The notes under the pieces were generated by a model. That model was not told the DNA's origin. It saw only the letters and a program-made list of their open reading frames with translations, and ran no database searches. Below, in pieces: positions 17,020 through 27,179 of a DNA stretch of 46,582 nucleotides. Where the stretch lies: assembly GCF_008124785.1 (NCBI RefSeq), contig NZ_VNHU01000015.1:1-46582 (forward strand), written 5' to 3'. The first letter of the stretch is position 1; each line of letters starts with the position of its first letter. The translations under genes and the position numbers were made by a program. The DNA is from Aquimarina intermedia (GTDB lineage Bacteria; Bacteroidota; Bacteroidia; Flavobacteriales; Flavobacteriaceae).

Positions 17020-17412
17020 TTATTTTTCTATACAGCTGAGAATCTCATCTTTATATGCTAAAGCTTTTTCCATTGATTCGAAATACTTAAATTCTTTTTT
17101 AAAGAAGTTTTTCTCTATTTCGTATTGTTTCCTGTGAATTACTAGATCGGATACAATTATAAAAGCGACCAGATTATCAATTTGAGAGGTCTCAAAATAT
17201 ACTGTAGGATCTACTGCGTACGAATTAACTCTATGGGTGATATATACAAAAGGTCTATTTTTAAAAAATTGTAAGGCGATTTCTGTTAGTGTTGCATTAC
17301 GTTCAGAAGTGATGCACACGCCTTCGTTAATTTCTGCTTTCATGTAGTTCTCATGCAATTCTAATGAGCAAAAATCCAAATTATATTTTGCAATTGCCTT
17401 TGGATGCCTCAT
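17020..17412 (-). CDS. Hypothetical protein, STAS/SpoIIAA-like by pattern
   Basis: The 130-residue protein has no signal or membrane segment. Short strands alternate with helices (FCSLELHENYMKAEI, RPFVYITHRVNSYAVDP, VAFIIVSDLVIHRKQYEIEK), resembling small SpoIIAA/STAS-like proteins found in flavobacteria. No catalytic residues can be named. It is alone between the rny and clpC terminators and is transcribed leftward. The start at 17412 is followed by MRHPKAIAKYNLD with no earlier alternative that is clearly better. The family assignment is a weak guess from pattern only. Confidence 0.6.
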   Translation of the reverse strand: MRHPKAIAKYNLDFCSLELHENYMKAEINEGVCITSERNATLTEIALQFFKNRPFVYITHRVNSYAVDPTVYFETSQIDNLVAFIIVSDLVIHRKQYEIEKNFFKKEFKYFESMEKALAYKDEILSCIEK

Positions 17413-17484
17413 TTGTGGTATGGTTTAAGATTTTTATAATTCATGTTGGGGGGCTTTTTATTAACTTGTGTTCAATCTTAAAAA

Positions 17485-17510
17485 GAAATAAGCCTCGCTT
17501 TTGCGAGGCC
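17485..17510 (-). terminator. clpC terminator
   Basis: On the minus strand, GCCTCGC AAAA GCGAGGC (17492-17509) is followed by TTATTTCTTTTT. It lies 27 bp past the clpC stop. Confidence 0.85.
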
Positions 17511-17536
17511 TATCCTTTTATAGTATTAATTTATTA

Positions 17537-20089
17537 CTACGATTCTGTAGATTTTTCAGCTTTTTTAATGGTAATCACCAACTTTTCCGCGTTCTCATCC
17601 ATATCCATGAATATACTGTCTCCCTCTGCTAAGTGAGAATTAATTATTTCTTCAGCTAAAGCATCTTCAATATATTTTTGAATCGCTCTTTTTAGCGGTC
17701 GTGCTCCGAATTGTTTATCAAAACCTTTATCAGAAATATAGTCTTTTGCTTTATCCGTCAGGTGTAATTCATAACCAATATTCTTTATACGGCCGTATAA
17801 TTTATTTAGTTCAATATCGATAATTTTATGAATGTCTTCACGTTCTAAAGCGTTAAAAACAACAACATCGTCCACTCGGTTAAGGAATTCCGGTGCAAAA
17901 GCTTTTTTCAAAGCACTTTCAATAACTCCACGAGCATACTCATCAGTTTGGGATTTTTTTGCGGAGGTACCAAAACCAACTCCTTGTCCAAAATCTTTAA
18001 GCTTACGCGCTCCGATATTAGAGGTCATGATTATTATTGTGTTTCTAAAATCAATTTTCCGACCTAAGCTATCCGTAAGATATCCGTCATCCAAAACTTG
18101 AAGCATCATATTGAATACATCGGGATGTGCTTTTTCTATTTCATCGAGAAGTACTACAGAATAGGGTTTTCTTCTGATTTTTTCTGTCAACTGTCCACCC
18201 TCTTCATACCCAACATATCCCGGAGGTGCACCGATTAACCTGGATACAGCGAACTTCTCCATATACTCACTCATATCGATACGAATCAGTGTGTCTTCGC
18301 TATCAAATAATTCTTTTGAAAGTACTTTAGCAAGTTGCGTTTTCCCTACACCTGTTTGTCCGAGGAAAATAAAGGAACCAATGGGTTTATTCGGATCTTT
18401 CAGTCCTGCACGATTACGTTGAATCGCTTTAACCACTTTGGAAACGGCTTCATCCTGTCCAATTACTTTACCCTTAATCAGGTTGGGTAATTCAGCTAAT
18501 TTATTGCTTTCGGTTTGTGCAATTCTATTTACAGGAATACTGGTCATCATAGAAACCACATCGGCAACGTTATCCTCGGATACGGTCTCTTTATGTAGTT
18601 TAGAGTCTTTTTCCCATTGCTCCTGCGCTAATGAAAGTTCTTTTTCCAGATTTTTTTCATCATCTCGCAATTTGGCAGCTTCCTCGTATTTTTGTTTTTT
18701 AACAACACTATTTTTGAGTTCTCGTACATCCTCCAGCTTCTTCTCAAGATCAAGAATCTTTTTGGGAACGTCTATATTTGTGATATGTACACGAGATCCA
18801 GCTTCATCTAAAGCATCAATTGCCTTGTCCGGTAAAAATCTGTCCGTCATATAACGATTCGTCAATTTGACACAAGCTTCAATAGCTTCTTGTGTGTAGC
18901 TCACGTTATGATGATCCTCATATTTATCCTTAATATTGTTTAAAATCTCTATGGTCTCCTCAATATTTGTAGGTTCTACAATAACTTTTTGAAAACGTCG
19001 CTCCAAGGCTCCGTCTTTTTCTATGTACTGTCTGTACTCATCAAGGGTAGTAGCACCGATACATTGTATTTCACCACGAGCTAAGGCAGGTTTGAACATA
19101 TTTGAAGCATCAAGACTTCCTGTAGCACCACCGGCACCAACAATGGTATGAATTTCGTCAATGAACAAAATGATATCATCATTTTTTTCAAGCTCATTCA
19201 TAACTGCTTTCATACGTTCTTCAAACTGACCTCTGTACTTTGTGCCGGCTACAAGACTTGCTAAATCAAGGGTAACTACACGTTTGTCAAAAAGTATTCT
19301 AGACACTTTTCTCTGTATGATTCTAAGGGCTAAACCTTCTGCAATAGCTGATTTTCCAACACCGGGTTCTCCAATTAGCAACGGGTTGTTCTTTTTTCTA
19401 CGGCTCAAAATCTGAGAAACACGTTCAATCTCTTTTGCACGACCAACTACTGGGTCCAGTTTGCCTTCTTCTGCCATAGCGGTGAGATCCCGACCAAAAT
19501 TATCCAGAACCGGAGTCTTTGATTTTTTTGTGGCTTTGCCAGCAGATGGAGAGTTGAACGGATTTTCTTTTGAGCTATCTCCACTTAAGTCATCATCTTC
19601 AGAAAATGACTCGGCTTGTGGAGTTTCTATAAATTCTTCTTCATTTGTGATCATAAACTTAAATTGGTCTTTAACGTTATCATAATCGACTTTTAAACGA
19701 TTTAAAAGTTTAGTAGTGGGGTCGTTTTCATTTCTTAAAATACACAACAACAGATGCGCTGTATTAATCGAAGCACTTTGAAAAAGTTTTGCTTCCAAAA
19801 ATGTAGTTTTTAAAGCGCGCTCAGCTTGACGGGTGAGGTGCAAGTTTTTCTTTTCATTAGATGCAATTGCGATATCCGGATTGGCAGGACTCAAGATCTC
19901 AACCTTTCTTCTCAAATTAGTTAAATCAATATCCAATGCATCTAATATGCTAATTGCTTTTCCGCTCCCATCTCTTAATAATCCCAGCATAAGATGTTCG
20001 GTACCTATAAAGTCATGGCCCAAACGCAGTGCCTCTTCTTTACTATAAGCAATAACATCCTTAACTCTAGGTGAAAAATTATCATCCAT
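17537..20089 (-). CDS. clpC: ATP-dependent Clp protease ATP-binding subunit ClpC
   Basis: The 850-residue Hsp100 unfoldase feeds substrates to ClpP. Two Clp N repeats fill about 1-150. The first AAA module has Walker A GEPGVGKS (240-247) and DEIH (311-314). A UVR motif lies in the middle region (about 447-482, [19 protein letters not shown]), which marks ClpC rather than ClpA or ClpB. The second AAA module has GQTGVGKT (577-584). A GVGFG loop after [13 protein letters not shown] matches the ClpP-docking tripeptide region. An acidic Ser-rich linker (about 155-180) separates the N domain from the rest. Divergent from gyrA, with its own terminator. Confidence 0.95.
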   Translation of the reverse strand: MDDNFSPRVKDVIAYSKEEALRLGHDFIGTEHLMLGLLRDGSGKAISILDALDIDLTNLRRKVEILSPANPDIAIASNEKKNLHLTRQAERALKTTFLEAKLFQSASINTAHLLLCILRNENDPTTKLLNRLKVDYDNVKDQFKFMITNEEEFIETPQAESFSEDDDLSGDSSKENPFNSPSAGKATKKSKTPVLDNFGRDLTAMAEEGKLDPVVGRAKEIERVSQILSRRKKNNPLLIGEPGVGKSAIAEGLALRIIQRKVSRILFDKRVVTLDLASLVAGTKYRGQFEERMKAVMNELEKNDDIILFIDEIHTIVGAGGATGSLDASNMFKPALARGEIQCIGATTLDEYRQYIEKDGALERRFQKVIVEPTNIEETIEILNNIKDKYEDHHNVSYTQEAIEACVKLTNRYMTDRFLPDKAIDALDEAGSRVHITNIDVPKKILDLEKKLEDVRELKNSVVKKQKYEEAAKLRDDEKNLEKELSLAQEQWEKDSKLHKETVSEDNVADVVSMMTSIPVNRIAQTESNKLAELPNLIKGKVIGQDEAVSKVVKAIQRNRAGLKDPNKPIGSFIFLGQTGVGKTQLAKVLSKELFDSEDTLIRIDMSEYMEKFAVSRLIGAPPGYVGYEEGGQLTEKIRRKPYSVVLLDEIEKAHPDVFNMMLQVLDDGYLTDSLGRKIDFRNTIIIMTSNIGARKLKDFGQGVGFGTSAKKSQTDEYARGVIESALKKAFAPEFLNRVDDVVVFNALEREDIHKIIDIELNKLYGRIKNIGYELHLTDKAKDYISDKGFDKQFGARPLKRAIQKYIEDALAEEIINSHLAEGDSIFMDMDENAEKLVITIKKAEKSTES

Positions 20090-20442
20090 AAAATTCTCTT
20101 TCTTTTTCTTTAACTAAAATAGTAATTTTTACTATGTAACAGGCAAAAACTATACCCTTTAACCAATCTTAACATTGTAGGCGGGCAAATGATCAATTGT
20201 CAGTCGTATCGATTGTCCTTTGCAGAAGTAAATTGTGTGACAATTACAATTTTGCCTTGATTTTAGTAAATAGACAAAAAAGTATTTAAATTTCAAAATG
20301 TTGTCAGCAGTACTTATTAACTGTTGTGCGCGGTAATATTGTTAATAAATTACTCATATTACAAAGGCGAACGGTTGTTAATACAGTCCTAAATTTCTTA
20401 AATTAGCGCGTTATTAAATAATGTAAGAACAAAACTAAGTTT
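20090..20442. promoter_or_regulatory. Divergent clpC-gyrA intergenic region
   Basis: The 353 bp between the two start codons hold no plausible gene. A perfect palindrome AATTGT GTG ACAATT is at 20231-20245, a possible operator. No promoter with both -33 and -7 elements could be assigned with confidence for either gene. Confidence 0.4.
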
Positions 20443-22980
20443 ATGGCTGAAGGAGAAAAGCTAATACCTATCAATATTGAAGATGAAATGAAATCAGCGT
20501 ATATCGATTATTCGATGTCGGTTATTGTTTCTCGTGCTTTGCCTGATGTACGCGATGGTTTAAAACCAGTACACAGAAGAGTTTTATTTGGAATGTATGA
20601 GTTAGGCGTACGGGCCACCGGTGCTCATAAAAAGTCTGCAAGAATTGTCGGAGAAGTTTTAGGTAAGTACCACCCGCATGGTGATACTTCTGTCTACGAT
20701 ACGATGGTTCGTATGGCTCAAGAATGGAGTTTACGTTATATGTTGGTTGATGGTCAGGGTAACTTTGGCTCTGTAGATGGAGATAGTCCGGCAGCCATGC
20801 GTTATACCGAAGCACGTATGCGCAAAATATCAGAAGATATGTTAGCCGATATCGATAAAGATACGGTAGATCATACGTTAAACTTTGATGATACCTTATT
20901 AGAACCAACAGTTTTACCAACGCGTGTTCCCGGTTTACTAATTAACGGAGCCTCTGGTATTGCAGTTGGTATGGCAACGAATATGCCACCACATAATTTA
21001 TCAGAAGTTGTGGATGGAACCATTGCCTATATTGACAATGAAGATATTGAGATTGATGAAATCATTCAGCATATTAAAGCACCGGATTTTCCTACGGGGG
21101 GAACTATCTATGGTTATGATGGTGTTCGTGAAGCCTTTAAAACCGGTCGCGGTCGTATAGTTATTCGTGGTAAAGCCAGTTTTGAAGAGGTAAATGGACG
21201 CGAATGTATCGTGGTTTCTGAAATTCCTTATCAGGTCAATAAGGCAGATATGATTAAGAAGACTGCCGACCTTGTTAATGAAAAGAAAATAGAAGGTATT
21301 TCTTCGATACGTGATGAGTCTGACAGAAAAGGGATGCGTATCGTTTATATCTTGAAGAGAGATGCGATACCTAATATCATATTGAACTTACTTTATAAGC
21401 ACACTGCATTACAATCTTCTTTTAGTGTAAATAATATAGCATTGGTTAAGGGAAGACCGCAAATGCTTAATGTAAAAGATATGATTCACTATTTTGTTGA
21501 GCATCGTCACGAAGTGGTAGTGCGTAGAACAAAGTATGAATTGAAAAAAGCAGAAGAACGCGCTCATATTTTAGAAGGACTTATCATTGCTTCTGATAAT
21601 ATTGACGAAGTGATTGCTTTAATCAGAGCCTCTTCAAATGCAGATGAAGCCAGAGAAAAGTTAATTGAAAGATTTAAGCTTACAGAAATACAAGCAAAGG
21701 CAATCGTAGAAATGCGTTTGAGACAGTTGACAGGTCTTGAGCAGGATAAATTACGAGCTGAGTATGAAGATTTGATGAAAACTATCGAAGATCTTAAAGA
21801 TATTCTTGAGAAAAAAGATCGTAGAATGGACATCATCAAGAATGAATTGCTTGAAGTAAAAGAGAAATATGGAGACGCGCGTCGTTCTCAAATCGAGTAT
21901 GCAGGTGGAGACTTAAGTATTGAAGACATGATTCCGGATGAAAAAGTGGTAATTACTATATCACATGCCGGATACATCAAACGTACTTCTCTGAATGAAT
22001 ACAAAAAACAAAATAGAGGAGGCGTTGGACAAAAAGGAAGTACCACACGAAACGAGGATTTCTTAGAAAATCTATTTGTGGGAACGAATCATCAATACAT
22101 GCTTTTCTTTACGCAAAAAGGAAAATGTTTCTGGATGCGTGTGTATGAAATACCGGAGGGAAGTAAAACGTCCAAAGGTAGAGCCATCCAAAACCTGATC
22201 AATATCGAAAGTGATGATAAGGTGAAGGCATTTATTTGTACCCAGGATCTAAAAGATGAAGACTATATCAATTCGCATTATGTCATAATGGCAACGAAAA
22301 AAGGTCAGGTCAAAAAGACATCTTTAGAACAATATTCTCGTCCGAGAACCAATGGTATCAACGCGATCACTATTAAAGAAGGCGATGAATTGCTTGAAGC
22401 AAAACTAACGGATGGGAAAAGTCAGGTGATGTTAGCTGTAAAATCAGGTAAAGCGATTCGCTTTGAAGAAGAAAAAACTCGACCTATGGGGAGAGGTGCT
22501 TCGGGAGTAAGAGGAATCAGACTGGCAGATGAAAAAGATGAAGTTATTGGGATGGTATCTGTAAACGATATGGATAGCAATATTTTGGTAGTTTCAGAGA
22601 ATGGATACGGTAAACGATCTAATTTAGAAGACTATAGGATCACAAATAGGGGTGGAAAAGGTGTTAAAACTATTTCTGTTACCGAAAAAACTGGTAAATT
22701 AGTAGCAATCAAAAATGTAACAGATGCCGATGATCTTATGATTATAAATAAATCCGGTATCGCCATTCGTTTAGCAATTGAAGAATTGAGAGTAATGGGT
22801 CGTGCTACACAGGGAGTGCGATTGATTAGCTTAAAAGGAAAAGATTCAATAGCTGCTGTAGCAAAAGTAATGCATGACGAAGAAGACGTTGTGCTTGACG
22901 AAGAAATGGATGACATTGTAGCCGAAGATACTGATAATACTGCTAATGGCACGACTATTGATGACACCTCGGAAGAATAA
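20443..22980 (+). CDS. gyrA: DNA gyrase subunit A
   Basis: The 845-residue subunit cuts and rejoins DNA during negative supercoiling. The active-site Tyr121 lies in [10 protein letters not shown]. The quinolone-determining region reads [13 protein letters not shown] (77-89); Thr82 and Asp86 stand at the positions of E. coli Ser83 and Asp87. The long coiled-coil arm spans about 360-490. The C-terminal beta-pinwheel starts near 505 and carries a GyrA-box-like QNRGGVG at about 523, which favours gyrase over ParC. The tail is acidic ([14 protein letters not shown]). It is followed after about 20 bp by a TPR gene on the same strand, so the two may be co-transcribed. Confidence 0.95.
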   Translation: MAEGEKLIPINIEDEMKSAYIDYSMSVIVSRALPDVRDGLKPVHRRVLFGMYELGVRATGAHKKSARIVGEVLGKYHPHGDTSVYDTMVRMAQEWSLRYMLVDGQGNFGSVDGDSPAAMRYTEARMRKISEDMLADIDKDTVDHTLNFDDTLLEPTVLPTRVPGLLINGASGIAVGMATNMPPHNLSEVVDGTIAYIDNEDIEIDEIIQHIKAPDFPTGGTIYGYDGVREAFKTGRGRIVIRGKASFEEVNGRECIVVSEIPYQVNKADMIKKTADLVNEKKIEGISSIRDESDRKGMRIVYILKRDAIPNIILNLLYKHTALQSSFSVNNIALVKGRPQMLNVKDMIHYFVEHRHEVVVRRTKYELKKAEERAHILEGLIIASDNIDEVIALIRASSNADEAREKLIERFKLTEIQAKAIVEMRLRQLTGLEQDKLRAEYEDLMKTIEDLKDILEKKDRRMDIIKNELLEVKEKYGDARRSQIEYAGGDLSIEDMIPDEKVVITISHAGYIKRTSLNEYKKQNRGGVGQKGSTTRNEDFLENLFVGTNHQYMLFFTQKGKCFWMRVYEIPEGSKTSKGRAIQNLINIESDDKVKAFICTQDLKDEDYINSHYVIMATKKGQVKKTSLEQYSRPRTNGINAITIKEGDELLEAKLTDGKSQVMLAVKSGKAIRFEEEKTRPMGRGASGVRGIRLADEKDEVIGMVSVNDMDSNILVVSENGYGKRSNLEDYRITNRGGKGVKTISVTEKTGKLVAIKNVTDADDLMIINKSGIAIRLAIEELRVMGRATQGVRLISLKGKDSIAAVAKVMHDEEDVVLDEEMDDIVAEDTDNTANGTTIDDTSEE

Positions 22981-22999
22981 AAAACTAATAAAACGTAAC

Positions 23000-24280
23000 A
23001 TGATGAAGAATAGAATTGTTTTAGCATTACTACTATCAGTAAGCGCTATTGGATTTTCTCAAAAACAAGCCCTTAAATCTGCTTCTAAAGCTCTCAAATC
23101 AGGAGATATAGAAGTTGCTAATGAGGCGTTAAAAGCAGCTGAGGCACAATTAAGCACTGCTGATGAGAAGCAAAAAGCTCAATATTATTATTTAAAAGCT
23201 GAAGCATTTAATGCAGCGGCAGATAAAAATGATATTGCTAATGTAGAAGGTGCTGCGATGGCATATGCTAAGGTGGTAGAAATTGAGAATGCTGCTGGAA
23301 ACTCAAAATATAGTGGAGATGCTAGTGAAGCTTTACAAACAATCCGTCAGTCATTAGTTGAAAAGGCAATCGAAGATCAAAACAAGCAAAATTATAAAGG
23401 TGCTGCAGACAAGTTATACTTAGGATATAAAACAAATAAAACAGACACCATTTATCTTTATTACGCTGCTTCTAACGCGGTGAATGGTAAAGATTATGAT
23501 ACTGCATTAAATTATTATAATGAATTAAAGGATCTTGGTTTTACAGGAATTCAGAAAGAATTTGTTGCTATTAATAAGGAAACTGGAGAAGAAGAAAACT
23601 TTCCTTCAAAATCAGTAATGAATATTCAGGTGAAAGCTGGAGAATTTATCAAGCCGCAAGAGCGATTAACAGATTCTAAAAAGGCCGAAATAGCAAAGAA
23701 CATTGCTTTGATTTATATCAGTCAGGGTAAAGATGAGGAAGCGATGCAAGCAATGGCTGATGCCAAAAAGGAGAATCCTAATGATGCTTCTTTATTGCAA
23801 GCTGAAGCTGATATGTTTTATAAGTTAGGTAATATTGCTAAGTATAAAGAAATAATGGAACAGATCGTGGCAAATGATCCTGAAAACCCTGATCTTTATT
23901 ACAATCTTGGGGTGAGTGCTTCTAAGTTAGATAATAATGAGCAAGCTATTGAGTATTACAAAAAGGCATTAGAGCTTAAACCTGACTATGGAGCAGCTCA
24001 ACTTAATATTGCTTCGATTATTTTAAGTGGTGAAAGTGCTATCGTTGAAAAAATGAATGCGCTAGGAACCAGTAGTAGTGATTATAAGAAATATGACGCA
24101 CTTAAGCTTAAAAGAGAAGAACTTTATAAGAGTGTGATCCCTTATCTGGATGGTGCACTTAAGAGTAATCCTGATAATGTAGAAGTAGTACGTACGTTGA
24201 TGAACATCTACTATCAGATAGATGATCCTCGTGCAGAAGAGATGAATAATAAATTGAAGGCTCTTGAAGGAGGGAATTAA
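23000..24280 (+). CDS. Secreted tetratricopeptide repeat protein
   Basis: The protein of about 426 residues has a signal peptide (MKNRIVLALLLSVSAIGFSQ) and then helical repeats. The clearest TPR unit is NPDLYYNLGVSASKLDNNEQ followed by AIEYYKKALELKPDYGAAQ, with others at about 210-290. The frame extends upstream to 22946, inside gyrA, but ATG 23000 or 23003 directly before the signal peptide is the real start. TPR proteins are scaffolds for protein complexes; this one is predicted to be periplasmic. It follows gyrA closely and ends at a strong terminator, a gyrA-TPR pairing I associate with flavobacteria. Its partner is unknown. Confidence 0.88.
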   Translation: MMKNRIVLALLLSVSAIGFSQKQALKSASKALKSGDIEVANEALKAAEAQLSTADEKQKAQYYYLKAEAFNAAADKNDIANVEGAAMAYAKVVEIENAAGNSKYSGDASEALQTIRQSLVEKAIEDQNKQNYKGAADKLYLGYKTNKTDTIYLYYAASNAVNGKDYDTALNYYNELKDLGFTGIQKEFVAINKETGEEENFPSKSVMNIQVKAGEFIKPQERLTDSKKAEIAKNIALIYISQGKDEEAMQAMADAKKENPNDASLLQAEADMFYKLGNIAKYKEIMEQIVANDPENPDLYYNLGVSASKLDNNEQAIEYYKKALELKPDYGAAQLNIASIILSGESAIVEKMNALGTSSSDYKKYDALKLKREELYKSVIPYLDGALKSNPDNVEVVRTLMNIYYQIDDPRAEEMNNKLKALEGGN

Positions 24281-24310
24281 TCCTCCTCATAAGTAACGGA
24301 TTTATATTAT

Positions 24311-24358
24311 AATAACCCCCGAAGGTAAATAAATACCTTCGGGGGTTATTTTTTTTAG
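24311..24358. terminator. Terminator shared by the TPR gene and the convergent gene
   Basis: Stem of about 17 bp, AATAACCCCCGAAGGTA with TACCTTCGGGGGTTATT, and a run of eight T after it. The upstream side is A-rich, so it may also work leftward. Confidence 0.92.
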
Positions 24359-24365
24359 TTTTTGA

Positions 24366-24773
24366 TTACACCGCTCGGGTTAAATCCAGCAATTGAATGT
24401 TACTTTGAAGACGTTCTTTTACGATATTCATCATACGTTTGTTTAGAGATGATGAATTTTTGGTGTACTGTAAATATTCATCTACTGTAAATTGTCCAAT
24501 TATGATACCTTTTAAAATGTTTCTGAACTTCATGTCCTTTTGGATCGCATTTTCTATAAAAGCCATGCGTAGATCAACAGAAAGTTCGTAGAATGTGTTT
24601 TTTCGCTTAACGACATAATTTCTAAACACTTCTATCAATAAATCATTTTGTAGCTTAACAATGGGTCTGATAGTTCGATTTTGAAACTGTTCGTCAGTTG
24701 TCATGTTTGGGGAGACTCTCGCATTCAATATTTCAGGACGTAGTGCGATAAGTTCGTATGCTCTATTTTCCAT
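24366..24773 (-). CDS. Conserved flavobacterial protein, sometimes labelled glyoxalase
   Basis: The 135-residue soluble protein is mostly helical: TDEQFQNRTIRPIVKLQNDL, then VKRKNTFYELSVDLR, IENAIQKDMKFRNILKGIII and SSSLNKRMMNIVKERLQ. This pattern is a widespread family in flavobacteria that databases sometimes call glyoxalase. I see none of the metal-binding beta-alpha-beta repeats of glyoxalase I, so that label looks wrong. No function can be given. It is a single gene on the minus strand. Confidence 0.7.
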   Translation of the reverse strand: MENRAYELIALRPEILNARVSPNMTTDEQFQNRTIRPIVKLQNDLLIEVFRNYVVKRKNTFYELSVDLRMAFIENAIQKDMKFRNILKGIIIGQFTVDEYLQYTKNSSSLNKRMMNIVKERLQSNIQLLDLTRAV

Positions 24774-24868
24774 ATTAAATTGTTTTATTAAATATAAGGC
24801 TTATGTTTTTTGCTTGCGTTTGGTGATGTTTTAATTATCAACCAGTTGTAAACAATTATTAAATAGGG

Positions 24869-25564
24869 TTAGCCTGGAAATTTGAAGAGGTTCTGATCAA
24901 TTTCTGGATTCAAAACAATGGTATTAATTTCAGCATCCGTACCATTTCTGGAAAATTTAACCGGAAATACCATTCCGTCGATAGTTTGATATGCTTTGAT
25001 TTCTATGGTGTTTAATTCATTATTCACTGTTTTTTCGATACGTACGGGAAGGTAGGTGGTAGTATCCAGATAAAAAATGGTGGTGTCCATACTTTCTGTT
25101 TCTTTCAGCTCAATTTTAAATGTGTTTTTACCTCCTACGGTTGCATTACCGACTAGGTTGGCAACAAAACCATTTTTCCTATATCGCAATAACGGATTAG
25201 GAAATATGTCAGATATTTTTTTCATCTGATCCGCTTGATCTTCGCTTAATTTTTCGGTTTGCAGTGTCATGGGATTTTTAGCCCAACTAGTTTTTCCATC
25301 TGATGCAAAAAGTACAATATCCTGACCAAACGGTTGCGCAATCATTGCTTGTTTTCCATCTGAAGTTGAGATGATCGACATGGGTAGATTAAAACCTTTG
25401 AAATTGACAGAAGTAGTCATTTTTATTCCATCGATACGTTCCCAGTTCTCCCGACCGCCGGTTTTTTCGATATGTGTATTAATTAAGCTATTGGCATCTT
25501 GTGCTGTGACACCGGTAGATAAAAAAGCTACTATGATAATAACGACCGTGGGTATAAATTTCAT
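24869..25564 (-). CDS. LolA-like outer-membrane lipoprotein-sorting family protein
   Basis: The product of about 231 residues has a signal peptide (MKFIPTVVIIIVAFLSTGVTAQ). The mature part begins DANSLINTHIEKTGGRENWERI and then alternates short strands (GIKMTTSVNFKGFNLP, KNTFKIELKET, TTIFYLDTTTYLPVRIE), the pattern of the LolA/LolB-like fold in Bacteroidota. These proteins bind lipids or lipoproteins in the periplasm. The frame could extend 23 residues upstream, but the Met before the signal peptide is the start. Not the canonical LolA, which usually stands elsewhere, so the ligand is open. Confidence 0.75.
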   Translation of the reverse strand: MKFIPTVVIIIVAFLSTGVTAQDANSLINTHIEKTGGRENWERIDGIKMTTSVNFKGFNLPMSIISTSDGKQAMIAQPFGQDIVLFASDGKTSWAKNPMTLQTEKLSEDQADQMKKISDIFPNPLLRYRKNGFVANLVGNATVGGKNTFKIELKETESMDTTIFYLDTTTYLPVRIEKTVNNELNTIEIKAYQTIDGMVFPVKFSRNGTDAEINTIVLNPEIDQNLFKFPG

Positions 25565-25713
25565 AAAGTGGGTTTTGTGATTACTAAAATACTGTTCCTG
25601 TGCTATCTTTATATTAAGGGAATCATAAATCATACCTAACCATATTATAGGCTTAGATTTCTTTATATATTGGTTACCATATAATAAGAATTTATTCTAA
25701 ACTTTATAATCGT

Positions 25714-26601
25714 ATGAAATTTGGTAAAGTTGAGAACCCGGAGACCATTGATTTTTCTCTCCCGGAGGATCACCCGGACACAAAACGTGTACTTATATCT
25801 GGTAACAGTAAATCCCTTGACACATATGTTGGCTGTGCTAAATGGAATAAACAAGATTTAAAAGGCTTTTATCCAAAAGGCACTAAGGACGAATTGCGCT
25901 ATTATGCGACTCAATTTAATGCTATAGAGCTCAACGCTACTTTTTATAGAATATTTACTGGAGATCAGTTTGAGAAGTGGTACCTCAAAACTCCTGAAAA
26001 TTTTAAATTCTTTCCCAAATTAGTTCAAAATATATCGCATTTTAAAAGGCTTACAGACGATGTTCAACCCTTGGTGGATGAATATCTTAGCAACGCCGTT
26101 AGACTTAAGGAAAAATTAGGTACTATCTTTTTGCAAATGCACAGTAATTTTGCTCCTTCTCATATCGACAGACTCACAAACTTTTTAAAGCAATGGCCGG
26201 TTGACATACCGCTGGCGGTTGAGTTGAGACATCCCGATTGGTATGTCGGAGAAAACTTCACTAGACTTAACGCGTTTTTAGAAAAATACAAAGTAGCGTC
26301 AATCATTACAGATACGGCAGGCAGAAGAGATTTATTACACATGCGTCTAACCAACAAAGAAGCTTTTATTCGCTATGTCGGTGCAAATCATACATCGGAC
26401 TATACACGTCTCGACGAATGGGTAGATCGACTGGCGATTTGGCATGGCTTGGGACTGGAAAAACTGCATTTTTTTATCCACCAGAACGTAGAAAAAGAAT
26501 CACCGCTTCTGGCAACCTACTTTATTCAAAAATTAAATGAGCGACTCAATTTGGATTTAAAACTTCCTGAACACACCTCGAATACATTAGGTTTATTCTG
26601 A
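25714..26601 (+). CDS. DUF72 family protein (TIM-barrel type)
   Basis: The 295-residue protein carries the DUF72 features: YVGCAKWNKQDLKGFYPKGT near the start, QFNAIELNATFYR, FKFFPKLVQNISHFKRL, and AVELRHPDWY in the middle. It has the HFFIHQNVEKESPLLATYF end segment as well. Members form a TIM-barrel-like fold; the activity is not established. It is a single gene on the plus strand with no clear neighbours in function. Length is usual. Confidence 0.88.
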   Translation: MKFGKVENPETIDFSLPEDHPDTKRVLISGNSKSLDTYVGCAKWNKQDLKGFYPKGTKDELRYYATQFNAIELNATFYRIFTGDQFEKWYLKTPENFKFFPKLVQNISHFKRLTDDVQPLVDEYLSNAVRLKEKLGTIFLQMHSNFAPSHIDRLTNFLKQWPVDIPLAVELRHPDWYVGENFTRLNAFLEKYKVASIITDTAGRRDLLHMRLTNKEAFIRYVGANHTSDYTRLDEWVDRLAIWHGLGLEKLHFFIHQNVEKESPLLATYFIQKLNERLNLDLKLPEHTSNTLGLF

Positions 26602-26766
26602 TAAAAAGTAAGTTTAACAGTTAATTTTTAAACTTTTTATACACTTTATCGATTTTTTATGTACTTTGTCTATGTTTTTATGAGTTGCATTATACTACAC
26701 ATATCTTTTTTCCTGTGATACGTATTTTCGATTCAAGTTTAGGAATTATGAATTTAAATTGGATCT

Positions 26767-27111
26767 ATGAAAAAACATTTACTTTTTACTTGCTTGATGG
26801 TGTGTATGGGGATATCCACTGCGGTATCGCAATCAATCGATAAAGCTGCAATCAGTGATAATATGAAGCATACCGTCGAAGTATTGGAGCTGCATGATCA
26901 CGACGCTGCTTCTTCATTCACTAAGGTTGCTGTGTTAAGTTCTTCCAGACATTTGGATATTACCATGTCTTTACATTCGATTTTATCATCTGATGGAGGT
27001 TTTGACTTTAATTGCCATGGAGGATTCTGCATGCAAAAGTCCCATACCCATAAGAAAGGATTATCTCAAAATAAGCAATTATTTACTTATTTTATGAATG
27101 TTTCGGGATAG
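26767..27111 (+). CDS. Small secreted protein with His/Cys cluster, unknown
   Basis: The 114-residue protein has a signal peptide (CLMVCMGISTAVSQ). The mature part includes ELHDHDAA and a later FNCHGGFCMQKSHTHKK segment. The His and Cys spacing could bind a metal ion, but I recognise no family. It lies between DUF72 and a helicase gene with their own signals, so it is probably transcribed alone. Start at 26767 fits the signal peptide. Confidence 0.55.
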   Translation: MKKHLLFTCLMVCMGISTAVSQSIDKAAISDNMKHTVEVLELHDHDAASSFTKVAVLSSSRHLDITMSLHSILSSDGGFDFNCHGGFCMQKSHTHKKGLSQNKQLFTYFMNVSG

Positions 27112-27151
27112 ATAACTTTTGGGTAAGTAGCGTCAGTTAATAAGAATAGAT

Positions 27152-27159
27152 TACTTTTG
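27152..27159 (+). promoter_or_regulatory. -7 element for the DEAD-box helicase gene
   Basis: TACTTTTG matches TAnnTTTG and is followed by CGC. It lies 20 bp before the ATG at 27180. No -33 TTG at proper distance was found. Confidence 0.45.
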
Positions 27160-27179
27160 CGCAATAAAAGCAAGAGTAT

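Noticed and set aside
20522..20920. Minus-strand frame within gyrA
   Set aside because: It is antisense to conserved gyrA sequence, with no start signal and unnatural composition.
20443..22980. Quinolone-resistance change in gyrA (Thr82 at the Ser83 position)
   Set aside because: Ser and Thr both occur at this place in susceptible bacteria, so nothing can be concluded from sequence alone.
22946..23000. Upstream start for the TPR protein inside gyrA
   Set aside because: The Met at 23000 or 23003 directly precedes a good signal peptide; the extension is an overlap with gyrA and has no signal.
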